Shown piece after piece: positions 13,933-22,165 of a DNA stretch of 26,368 bases. The position numbers were made by a program, and so were the translations under genes. Position 1 is the first letter of the stretch. Each line of letters begins with the position of its first letter. The DNA is taken from contig JAFGWL010000016.1 of the NCBI GenBank assembly GCA_016937175.1, forward strand, positions 1 through 26,368, written 5' to 3'. Under the pieces are notes generated by a model that was not told the origin of the DNA, did not search any database, and saw only the letters and a program-made list of their open reading frames with translations. The DNA comes from Candidatus Mcinerneyibacteriota bacterium (lineage in GTDB: Bacteria; Macinerneyibacteriota; Macinerneyibacteria; Macinerneyibacteriales; DSCS01).

Positions 13933-14705
13933 ATGCGTTCCTCACAGAAAAGGATTTTTTTGAGAGCCGGACAAGAGCTTCCCGCGCAGTCCGGAAGGGA
14001 TATGTCGCCGTCAACGGGCTGACAGCCAGGAAGCCCTCTCTACGTGTCTTTCCGGAAGACAGGGTGACTGTCCTGGGAGATCCCCTGCCGTATGTCAGCA
14101 TGGCTGCTTTGAAACTCAGGCTTTTTCTGGATGAGACAGGGCTGGACGTCAGCGGGCTGAAAATCTGCGATGCCGGAGCCTCCACAGGAGGATTTTCACA
14201 GATCCTTCTTCAGAGGGGAGCCTCGTTCGTCTGGGCTGTGGATGTGGGACGTAATCAACTTCACCCCTCTCTGGCAGGGGATCCGCGCCTTGCTTTGTAT
14301 GAAAAGTGTGATATCCGGGATTTTCTGGCCTCTCCCCCTCCGGGGCTTGGGATGATCACCGCCGACCTTTCTTTCATATCTCTGACAAAAATCGTTCCTT
14401 TTTTCGCTGCTGCCCGGGTGCCTTCCCTCCTCCTTTATAAACCTCAGTTTGAGACTCCTCCGGGAGACAAGAATAAAAAAGGAGTGGTCACCGACTTGTC
14501 TCTTCATGAAAGAGCCCTGAAGAGCTTCCGAGATTATCTGTTGAAAGAAGGGTTCTTCCCACTTATAATCAAAAGGTCAAAAGTTTTAGGAGGAGAGGGA
14601 AACAGAGAGTATTTCATCTTCTGTGAGAGAAGAGCGGCTGCTGTCATAACCCCGGACGAGATAAAGAGGGAAGTGCTTAAAGATGAAGATTTCCTTGATT
14701 TCTAA
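13914..14705 (+). CDS. tlyA: TlyA-family rRNA 2'-O-methyltransferase
   Basis: A 263-residue protein with an N-terminal S4 RNA-binding domain (about 1-60) and an FtsJ-like methyltransferase domain. Known TlyA enzymes methylate ribose in 16S and 23S rRNA; some family members have been called haemolysins. The SAM-binding motif DAGASTGGFSQ is clear, and the catalytic K-D-K-E set is present: Lys in YVSMAALKL, Asp in ADLSFISL, Lys in YKPQFE and Glu in NREYFIF. The usual YVSRGGxKL linker reads YVSMAALKL here, an odd change. ATG 13914 has AAAGGA 8 nt upstream; longer starts would lie deeper in dxs. The stop overlaps nadK by 23 nt. The order dxs-tlyA-nadK-recN recurs in many bacteria. Confidence 0.9.
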   Translation: MVHPRLDAFLTEKDFFESRTRASRAVRKGYVAVNGLTARKPSLRVFPEDRVTVLGDPLPYVSMAALKLRLFLDETGLDVSGLKICDAGASTGGFSQILLQRGASFVWAVDVGRNQLHPSLAGDPRLALYEKCDIRDFLASPPPGLGMITADLSFISLTKIVPFFAAARVPSLLLYKPQFETPPGDKNKKGVVTDLSLHERALKSFRDYLLKEGFFPLIIKRSKVLGGEGNREYFIFCERRAAAVITPDEIKREVLKDEDFLDF

Positions 14706-15465
14706 CCCGAAGCAGAAGGAGAAGTGGGCGGGGAAGACCGAGCCCCTTCAAGAATGGTTCCGTACCCATTGTGTCATCGAAGATGATCCGGAAAAAGCCC
14801 AGTGGATCGTGACCCTGGGTGGAGACGGGTCCCTCCTTTATGCCATGGGGCGTTACGGAACTCAGAAATCCTATTTCGGGATCAACCTCGGCCATCTCGG
14901 TTTTCTGACCTCGGCTGAAGTGACAGGGACTTCAGATGTCCTTGAAGATGTCTTTATCCGGAAGATCTATAAGACAGAACTTGTCCGCTATCTGCTCTAT
15001 CGGGGTAACGGGCATGAAGGGCTTGCTGTCAATGATGTAGTCCTCAAGGGGGTCCGTGTGGAAGAGATGTCCCGTTTCGACGTCTTCCTCAACGGAGCAT
15101 TTATCCATACCCAAAGCGCTGACGGGCTCATCGTCTCCTCTCCGGTAGGGTCCACCGCTTATAACCTTTCTGTGGGAGGGTCTATCATCCATCCCGAAGC
15201 GGGAGGGTACATCCTCAATTCTATTGCCAGCCACGCTCTGGGGATCCGTCCTCTGGTCATGGGGGAGAGGCATACTCTGAAAATCGTTCCTCATCAACCT
15301 ATGTCCCTCATTATCGACGGCAGGCTGAGCGGGACTGTGGAAGGCCCCCTGGAAGTCTCACTGGCCCGGGATGCCTTTTCCCTGATCAGAACGGTAGATT
15401 GGGACTTCTATCAGGTCCTCCGCCTGAAAATGCATTGGGGAAAAAGGGGTGAAGAAAAATGCTAG
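14683..15465 (+). CDS. nadK: NAD kinase
   Basis: NAD kinase phosphorylates NAD to NADP, the only known route to NADP in bacteria. In 260 residues it shows the catalytic GGDGS at 46-50, the GINLGHLGFLT loop, the NAD-binding AVNDVVLKG, and DGLIVSSPVGSTAYNLSVGG, all diagnostic. The start lies inside tlyA; GAGGG is somewhat distant (about 12 nt), so translation may be coupled. It ends TAG, overlapping the start of recN (ATGCTAG). NADPH demand by the MEP pathway opened by dxs is a plausible but unproven link. Confidence 0.94.
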   Translation: MKISLISNPKQKEKWAGKTEPLQEWFRTHCVIEDDPEKAQWIVTLGGDGSLLYAMGRYGTQKSYFGINLGHLGFLTSAEVTGTSDVLEDVFIRKIYKTELVRYLLYRGNGHEGLAVNDVVLKGVRVEEMSRFDVFLNGAFIHTQSADGLIVSSPVGSTAYNLSVGGSIIHPEAGGYILNSIASHALGIRPLVMGERHTLKIVPHQPMSLIIDGRLSGTVEGPLEVSLARDAFSLIRTVDWDFYQVLRLKMHWGKRGEEKC

Positions 15466-17147
15466 AACGGCTCCACATGCAGGATTTCGCCATTGCAGAT
15501 GATGTCACTCTTGAATTCAGCCGGGGGTTCAATATCATCACAGGGGAGACGGGAGCGGGGAAATCCATCATCTTGAATGCCATCGCCATGGCTATGGGGG
15601 ACAGAGCTGACCAGGAGATGATACGCCTGGGTTCTGAGGAAGCCGTCGTCGAGGCTCTTTTCACCATGCATCCTCTTCTGGCGTCCTGGCTCAGGGAGAA
15701 GGGATTCCCCCTGGAAGACGTCTGCATCGTCAAAAGGATCGTAAAACGGAATGGGAAAAACAGGGTATTCATCAACGGGGCTTCGGCTACGCTGTCCCAG
15801 CTGAAAGAGATAACCGAGCGGCTTATCGACCTCAATAATCAGAGCGAGCATCAGATGCTCATGGATCCGTCGAGCCACCTTCTCTTCCTCGACTATTTTG
15901 GAATGCCCGGCAAGGCTATGGAAGATTACCAGTCCCTGTACAAAGAACTTTATCACCTTACTGAAAGGTATGAGCATTTTAAACGTGAGGAGAGGGAGAT
16001 CCGCCGCAAGATCGATACTTATCGTTTCGAGGTCAGCGAGATAGAAGCTGTTAATCCCCGGCCGGGGGAAGACGAGACTCTCCTGGAAGAGGTGAAGATC
16101 CTGGAAAAAGCCCGGTCCATCATGGAGCATACCGCCTTTATCGACAGGCTCCTCAACGAGAATGATGATTTTACCGGAGCTCTTGAAGAGGTCGCAGCCC
16201 GCCTTGAAAAGCTGCGGGGGATCGGCGATACCATGGACAGCCTGGTGGAAGACCTTCATGCCCATCTTGATGGAATGGGAGAAGCTTCCCGGGCTCTCCA
16301 GCGCTATGTAGAAGGAATGGAGCTGGATGAGGAACATTTGGATGAAGTGAACCGCAGGCTGGCTGACATCGAAAAACTCAAAAGAAAATACGGGGATTCC
16401 ATAGAAGATGTCCTGGCCTACGGTAGCCGGATAAAAGAGGATCTCGCCGTTTATGAGGAGATGACTTTCGATGCCGAGTCTTTCAGCCGTAAAATTGAAG
16501 AACTGGGTTGTCAGATAGAAGAGAAGGATAACGCTCTGTCGGCTCTACGTCAGGAAGCAGCCCGGGATTTTTCCAGCGCTATAGAGGCAGAGCTGAAGGA
16601 TATCGGAATGGAGCAGGCTCGCTTTGAGGTCAGGTTTTTGCCGCTGGACCAGGGCCTGGCTTTTCATGAAAAATTTTACGGCCCCGCCGGAAGCCTGCGA
16701 GCAGAGTTTTTTATCGAGACCAATCCGGGAGAAGGAAGCCATCCCCTTGTGAGGACGGCCTCCGGAGGTGAACTGTCACGGATCCTCTTTGCCCTGAAGT
16801 CTGTGATCGGACGCCATCTGGATATCCAGTGTATGATCTTTGATGAGATAGACAGCGGGATCGGCGGGGCTGTGGCAGGGATGGTCGGGTCTAAACTGGC
16901 CAGGCTGGCGCAGAAATATCAGCTGATCGTGATCACACATCAGCCCCAGATCGCAGCTCTGGGAGAGCGCCATTTTCACGTGGAAAAGGTCTATGCCGGT
17001 GAGAGGACCGTCACACGGGCCCGTGTCCTTGAGGGAGAAGAGATCGTCGAAGAGGTCGCCCGGATGATCTCCGGGGCACGGGATGATCAGGAAGCTTTGA
17101 ATGTCGCCCGGCGCATGCGCCGACAGGAAGAACCGGAGAGAGCATGA
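15459..17147 (+). CDS. recN: DNA repair protein RecN
   Basis: RecN is an SMC-like ATPase that acts at double-strand breaks. The 562-residue protein has Walker A GETGAGKS at 29-36, a long charged coiled-coil region (about 150-390), and the C-terminal ABC signature SGGELSR (about 434) followed by Walker B and D-loop MIFDEIDSGIGG. The length and order are standard. It starts 7 nt before the nadK stop ends and overlaps the next gene by ATGA. Being tied by overlap to a giant outer-membrane gene is unusual. Confidence 0.95.
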   Translation: MLERLHMQDFAIADDVTLEFSRGFNIITGETGAGKSIILNAIAMAMGDRADQEMIRLGSEEAVVEALFTMHPLLASWLREKGFPLEDVCIVKRIVKRNGKNRVFINGASATLSQLKEITERLIDLNNQSEHQMLMDPSSHLLFLDYFGMPGKAMEDYQSLYKELYHLTERYEHFKREEREIRRKIDTYRFEVSEIEAVNPRPGEDETLLEEVKILEKARSIMEHTAFIDRLLNENDDFTGALEEVAARLEKLRGIGDTMDSLVEDLHAHLDGMGEASRALQRYVEGMELDEEHLDEVNRRLADIEKLKRKYGDSIEDVLAYGSRIKEDLAVYEEMTFDAESFSRKIEELGCQIEEKDNALSALRQEAARDFSSAIEAELKDIGMEQARFEVRFLPLDQGLAFHEKFYGPAGSLRAEFFIETNPGEGSHPLVRTASGGELSRILFALKSVIGRHLDIQCMIFDEIDSGIGGAVAGMVGSKLARLAQKYQLIVITHQPQIAALGERHFHVEKVYAGERTVTRARVLEGEEIVEEVARMISGARDDQEALNVARRMRRQEEPERA

Positions 17148-20100
17148 GAAATACCTGTTTAGTGATACTACTCTTTTTTGTTACGACTTTTTCCGTATCG
17201 GGGGTGTCTCTTCCGCCTCCGTTCTATTATGGAGCCGAATACGAGTCCCTTTCGGCTGATTTTGAATTTGACCCGGATATCTGGAAGAGTTCCACTGATA
17301 CCGGAATCGCAACTCCCCGGGAAATGATGGCAGAGGGGCTTGTCCCCGACATTAAGATCGCGAAGGATTCGACGATCAGGATCTCCGGCAGCAAGAGGAT
17401 CAGCTTCGAGATCGCGCGGAAGACTTATCCCAATGTCTCAGATATCGCCGATTCCAATTACTACCAGTCGTCAGGATCCATCGAACCTGATATCAATCAG
17501 CAGCTTCAGGTAAAAGTGGAAGGTGTGATCAAAAACAGGATCTTTATCGATGTGGATTATGACGATACCAAAGAGATGGAGGACAGGGAACATATTTCTG
17601 TGGTCTACAAAGGGACAGAAGATGAGATCATAAGGGAGATCGCATTGGGAGATCTGAATCTCAGCCTTCCCAAAACGGAGTTCATCTCCTTCAACAGAAC
17701 ACTGTTCGGGGCCAGGGCGGCTCTTGTCATGGGCCCCTATTCCTATTATGGCCTTATTACCAAAGAAGAAGGTGTCACCGGCAGTGATTCCTTTACCGGG
17801 TTCAGTGATATGACCCAGAACAGTATCAATAACACGGCTTTCCTCACCTCCCCTGTCCATCTCTCTTTACAGCAGGGGATCCCGGGGATCGCCCTTCCCC
17901 TGAGAGCCGGAGAGGTCTACCTCTATTACGATGACGGGGTCTTCAATGAGGAGGATGAGGGGCGTATTCAAGCCGGCGAGTTTTATTTTGAACCGCTGAC
18001 TCCCATCACAGATTATGTGGTGGACTATGACAAGGGAGTTATAGTCCTGAAGAAGACCCTGTCCTCCACAGGAACGGTGGCCATGATCTATACCGACGCC
18101 GACGGTATCACCTACGGGAACCCTGACCCCGCGTCCTTCTCTTACGGGACACTGATTTATTCCAGACGGAATGAGACGGAGTATCAGCTGTTGCGTCAAC
18201 AGTTCCAGCAGAAGAATATCTACTCTCTTGGGCAAAACGACCTGGATATCAACGGGCTGACCCTTGAGATCATGGACCTGGGCAATAAGACGGAGATCAC
18301 GGTTACGGCTGATGATTTAAGCCAGAAGACCTACAGTTATATGTATCTTTTCGGAATCGACCGTGACCGGGACGGGACAGCGGACCTGCCGTTTCTGAAC
18401 CTGGCAGACGGGTATCTCGATTTTTCTTCCTATGAGAACGGGTTTATAGCATTATCGACACTTCAGCCCTTCAATACGCAGCAGTTCCTGTCTGAAAGCG
18501 AGCCTTCGGGAATCGTTCCCGACCTTCCCCCTTATCTGGAAGCTGTACGGCAAGAGATAGGTGATACCCCCTTTGTGGCCCTGATGGAAGCCCTGGATAA
18601 CAGCGGGATCTACGAAGAGGGGTCTACAACGCCGCGGAAGTATATGATCTATACCGAGTATTTTTCCCCCCAGCCCGTTTTTAACCTGGGACGGTTCAAT
18701 ATCATCGAAGGAAGTGAAAAGGTCGCTGTCAACGGGGAGGTCCTCTTCCGGGGACGGGACTATTCCATTGATTATCTTACGGGTACTGTCCAGATCCTGA
18801 ATGAAAGTGCAGTCACTGAGAACGCGGCTGTAACCATTACTTTTGAGTACCGCCCGCTCATGATGTCACAAAGCAAGACCCTCATAGGTAACCGCGTAGA
18901 GTATAACCCCAATGAGCATTTGAGCGTGGGAGCCACCTACATGGATGAGTGGATGCCCGAGTCCGATGATGAGACTATCCCCCGTCTGGGAGATGAGACG
19001 ACGCGTCACAGCGTCTACGGTGCCAATATCAACTATACCGTCAATGAGAAGGATTATAATATCCTGGCCAAGGCGGAGGCAGCCAAAAGCCGGGTGAATC
19101 CCAATACATACGGGATGGTCTATCTGGAAGATATGGAGTCCAGCGAACAGGTCAAGAGCATCTCTTTGTCGAAAAGCTCCTGGTTTATCGCTTCTCCTCC
19201 GGAGGGCTTCTCCCAGGAGAACCGTTTTATTCCCACATACACTATTTCGGACGGCTCTGTTTTTGATTCATACAACTATTTTTCCAATGACTATGTCGAA
19301 CTGAGAGAGATCAACTCCAATTACGGAACCGGTGACAATATGATCTTAAAATTCAGACAACTACCCGGAGTGGGGGCCTTTACCTCCTATGCGACTATTG
19401 TCTCTCAGAACGGGATGGACCTCAGCGACTACAAACAGCTGGAGATCTGGTATAGGGTCAATACGGGCGCCACAGGAACCATTCATCTTGATATGGGGTA
19501 TATCAGTGAAGATGCCGACAGCGACGGAACCCTGGATACAGAAGATACCGACGGGAATATGACTTTGAATGCCGGAGAAGACACAGGGTTTGCCTTTGAC
19601 CTTCTGGGAACCGTGTACCCGATCGGGACACTCAACGGGACACTGGACAGCGAAGACCTGAACCGGAACGGCATCTTGAACGAGAGCGAGGCTGTGGTCC
19701 ATTACTCCTTCGACCTGGGAGAGGGGGAGTCTCCCGAAGAGAATGAGTGGCGTGTCCTCACCGTCCCGCTGGATTCTGCAGCTGATTTTGATGAGAGTAT
19801 TCTCAAAGTCGTCAAGAATATAAGGATCTGGGGAGAGGGCTTCAGCTCGGAGACGGAATTCGCCCTGGGACGGCTGGCGGTAGTGGGAACTGTCTGGGAG
19901 GTGGATGAAGTCTATCCTCCGGGAAGTACGCTGGAGATCAGCTCTATCAGCCAATATGACGACCCCAATTATATCAATCTTCATCATGAAGTGGACAAGG
20001 AGACCGACCGTGTCCTGGAGGATGTTTCTTTGGTCATGGATTTTGACATGATCCCCGACGGTACGGATGCAAGTCATGCCTTTTCCCGGAAAGACTTGGG

Positions 20101-22165
20101 GACAAGCCGGGATTTCACCCTGTACAACAAGCTAAGGATCTACTATTTCCCCAAGGAGACAAACGGGGACTATTCCTTTACTGTCCGGCTCATGACGAGC
20201 CAGGATAACTATTTTGAAAAAGAAGTCTCTGTCCTTCCCGATGATCTCGGGGCCTGGCATTATCTGGAGTTCGATATGGGGCGGATCGATGATCCTGCCC
20301 AGGGTGCGACTCTGGTGGGTGAACCGAACATCAAAAATATCAACTATATCCTCATCGGAGTCTCCGGAGATAACGGGCCCTACGACGGAGTCCTCTATGT
20401 CAACGATATCCGTCTGGTCGATTCCAATATTCAGGAGGGAATGGCCAGGTCGGCCACAGTCCAGGCTAACTACAAAAGCTTCGCCGGGGCCTATTACCAG
20501 TTTACCGACAGGGACGGGAAATTCGCTCCCATCGGCCAGTCTCCCGGGGAGATAAATACCTCGAGCCATACCTTCCGGGGGAATGTCAATTTCGCCAAAT
20601 GGTTCTGGGAAGAAAGCGGCATCAATCTGCCGGTCAATTTGAATTATTCCAGCAGCCTGAGTGAGACCGATGCCAGTGTTTTGTCTGGGGTGACCTATCG
20701 GTCCCGGGGGAAGACAGAAAGCGATACTCTGGGAGTGATAGCCAAACTCTCTAAAACTGAATGGCCTACCCTCTCCTATGCCTATAACTCCTTTGAACAG
20801 ACCGTGGAAAATGAGACGAGACCTTTGTATCAAAAACGGATCAGCCACGATATCGGCCTGAGTTACCTCCCTCCTGATGCGGAATTCCTCCTGGTAAACT
20901 GGCTTCCCGATTCGTTTAATTTCAATTATAAAAGGGATAAAAGTGATTACCTGAACCTGATTGAAGAGAATAAGAATACCGATTCTATGAAACTGACCGA
21001 AGATTGGCGTCTCCAGGTCAACTGGGTGCCTTTTAACGGATTAAGGTCGGCCTTCTCCTATAATCTCAAAGACCAGTGGGATGAGATACAGGATCTCTAT
21101 ATCAACAGGAGTCTTGTCTCCTCCTTTGACAATTCGTTGGACAAACGTCTATGGATCATGGATTTTTATGCTAAATACCGGGCGCAATACAGAGAATCGT
21201 GGAGTTATGAGAGGGCCATGAACGAGGGGAATTACTCTTTCAAGACCTTTGACCTGTCCAACCTCTATGAGACAAGGATGACTCTTCATCTGATCGAGTA
21301 TGCCAGAATCATTCCTCTGTTTCAGAGAAAACTCGACCTTACCTCTTCGTTTAAACTTACAGACCGCTATTATTTTGATATGACACCGGGAAAATCCGGA
21401 GCGGGGGTCTTCTTCGGGTCTCTGGCCAGCCTGGATGTCGAGGGGGATCCCGACCAGGAGACATCGACCCAGGTGGTCTCTCTGGAGACTAAAACCGAGT
21501 TTGTCGACGGGGTCTCTTTTAACCTGGTATATGACTGGACGACAAAAGATACCGATAATGCAGGGAATATCCAGGAGGAGGAAGTCATCAACTGGCCCGA
21601 TGCTTCGTTCACCCTGAACACGTTCAGAATGATCCCTCTGCTCAAGAGATTCGATAAATTTGTCGTCTCCCACTCTCTCTCCCTGAGATACAGTGAGAAG
21701 GAGACCATGACCTACGGGTATTACTCCCGGACCACCCGGAACCAGTCCCTCTTCGGCGAATGGCGCGTCTCCTGGAGCGGTATGCTTACCACGAGGTGCT
21801 ATTATAAAAAGAGTTATCAGGAGAATATTACCACGACTTATGACCGGGACGAGGAGCGTAAGGAAGGCTATCTTGAGTTCAGTTATCGGGTAAGAAATGC
21901 AAAACTGCTCAAAGGGCTTTTCCGGAAAAGTGAAAGCAAAGTAAATACTCTTTTGACATTAAACGGAAATCTTCGTTATATCGGCCAGCAGTACAAAGTG
22001 GGGACAGACTATCACTCGTTTGAATCCAATTTCTCGGGGAAATACGATTTCGGGACGGGGATGACCCTTTCGGCTCTGTTGGGTTATAATCTCTACAGAA
22101 GTGAGATCCCCACAAAGGATTATAATGAGATCAAATTGGGAGGAGAGTTTGAGATCCGTTTTTAA
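17144..22165 (+). CDS. SprA/Sov-like giant outer-membrane protein
   Basis: A 1673-residue exported protein. SprA (Sov) is the 36-stranded translocon of the type IX secretion system in Bacteroidota; homologues elsewhere are mostly uncharacterised. A signal peptide (about 1-20) is followed by stretches that match my memory of SprA: YKGTEDEIIREIALGDLNL (about 154-172), YLTGTVQILNESA (about 543), TLIGNRVEYNP (about 579), GANINYTVNE, and LEDMESSEQ with SSWFIASPP (about 660-685). Asp-rich EF-hand-like loops lie at about 790-815 and 834-850. The last 500 residues alternate aromatic beta-strands and end in FEIRF, a C-terminal Phe beta-signal typical of outer-membrane barrels. Known SprA proteins are longer (over 2000 residues). 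No other type IX gene is in the window. It is embedded by overlaps between recN and a secreted CBM9-like protein. Confidence 0.82.
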   Translation: MRNTCLVILLFFVTTFSVSGVSLPPPFYYGAEYESLSADFEFDPDIWKSSTDTGIATPREMMAEGLVPDIKIAKDSTIRISGSKRISFEIARKTYPNVSDIADSNYYQSSGSIEPDINQQLQVKVEGVIKNRIFIDVDYDDTKEMEDREHISVVYKGTEDEIIREIALGDLNLSLPKTEFISFNRTLFGARAALVMGPYSYYGLITKEEGVTGSDSFTGFSDMTQNSINNTAFLTSPVHLSLQQGIPGIALPLRAGEVYLYYDDGVFNEEDEGRIQAGEFYFEPLTPITDYVVDYDKGVIVLKKTLSSTGTVAMIYTDADGITYGNPDPASFSYGTLIYSRRNETEYQLLRQQFQQKNIYSLGQNDLDINGLTLEIMDLGNKTEITVTADDLSQKTYSYMYLFGIDRDRDGTADLPFLNLADGYLDFSSYENGFIALSTLQPFNTQQFLSESEPSGIVPDLPPYLEAVRQEIGDTPFVALMEALDNSGIYEEGSTTPRKYMIYTEYFSPQPVFNLGRFNIIEGSEKVAVNGEVLFRGRDYSIDYLTGTVQILNESAVTENAAVTITFEYRPLMMSQSKTLIGNRVEYNPNEHLSVGATYMDEWMPESDDETIPRLGDETTRHSVYGANINYTVNEKDYNILAKAEAAKSRVNPNTYGMVYLEDMESSEQVKSISLSKSSWFIASPPEGFSQENRFIPTYTISDGSVFDSYNYFSNDYVELREINSNYGTGDNMILKFRQLPGVGAFTSYATIVSQNGMDLSDYKQLEIWYRVNTGATGTIHLDMGYISEDADSDGTLDTEDTDGNMTLNAGEDTGFAFDLLGTVYPIGTLNGTLDSEDLNRNGILNESEAVVHYSFDLGEGESPEENEWRVLTVPLDSAADFDESILKVVKNIRIWGEGFSSETEFALGRLAVVGTVWEVDEVYPPGSTLEISSISQYDDPNYINLHHEVDKETDRVLEDVSLVMDFDMIPDGTDASHAFSRKDLGTSRDFTLYNKLRIYYFPKETNGDYSFTVRLMTSQDNYFEKEVSVLPDDLGAWHYLEFDMGRIDDPAQGATLVGEPNIKNINYILIGVSGDNGPYDGVLYVNDIRLVDSNIQEGMARSATVQANYKSFAGAYYQFTDRDGKFAPIGQSPGEINTSSHTFRGNVNFAKWFWEESGINLPVNLNYSSSLSETDASVLSGVTYRSRGKTESDTLGVIAKLSKTEWPTLSYAYNSFEQTVENETRPLYQKRISHDIGLSYLPPDAEFLLVNWLPDSFNFNYKRDKSDYLNLIEENKNTDSMKLTEDWRLQVNWVPFNGLRSAFSYNLKDQWDEIQDLYINRSLVSSFDNSLDKRLWIMDFYAKYRAQYRESWSYERAMNEGNYSFKTFDLSNLYETRMTLHLIEYARIIPLFQRKLDLTSSFKLTDRYYFDMTPGKSGAGVFFGSLASLDVEGDPDQETSTQVVSLETKTEFVDGVSFNLVYDWTTKDTDNAGNIQEEEVINWPDASFTLNTFRMIPLLKRFDKFVVSHSLSLRYSEKETMTYGYYSRTTRNQSLFGEWRVSWSGMLTTRCYYKKSYQENITTTYDRDEERKEGYLEFSYRVRNAKLLKGLFRKSESKVNTLLTLNGNLRYIGQQYKVGTDYHSFESNFSGKYDFGTGMTLSALLGYNLYRSEIPTKDYNEIKLGGEFEIRF

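Noticed and set aside
2027-15465. Genome-wide reassignment of TAG to Gln
   Set aside because: TAG ends the six-helix protein, the TPR lipoprotein, bactofilin, dxs and nadK at sensible lengths. Reading through would add unconserved tails (4 codons before a TGA after the TPR gene, roughly 30-40 after bactofilin, dxs and nadK). Only pgi needs TAG to be sense.
15462-16337. Long minus-strand open frame opposite recN
   Set aside because: It lies wholly within recN, which has all its motifs, and its translation resembles no protein family.
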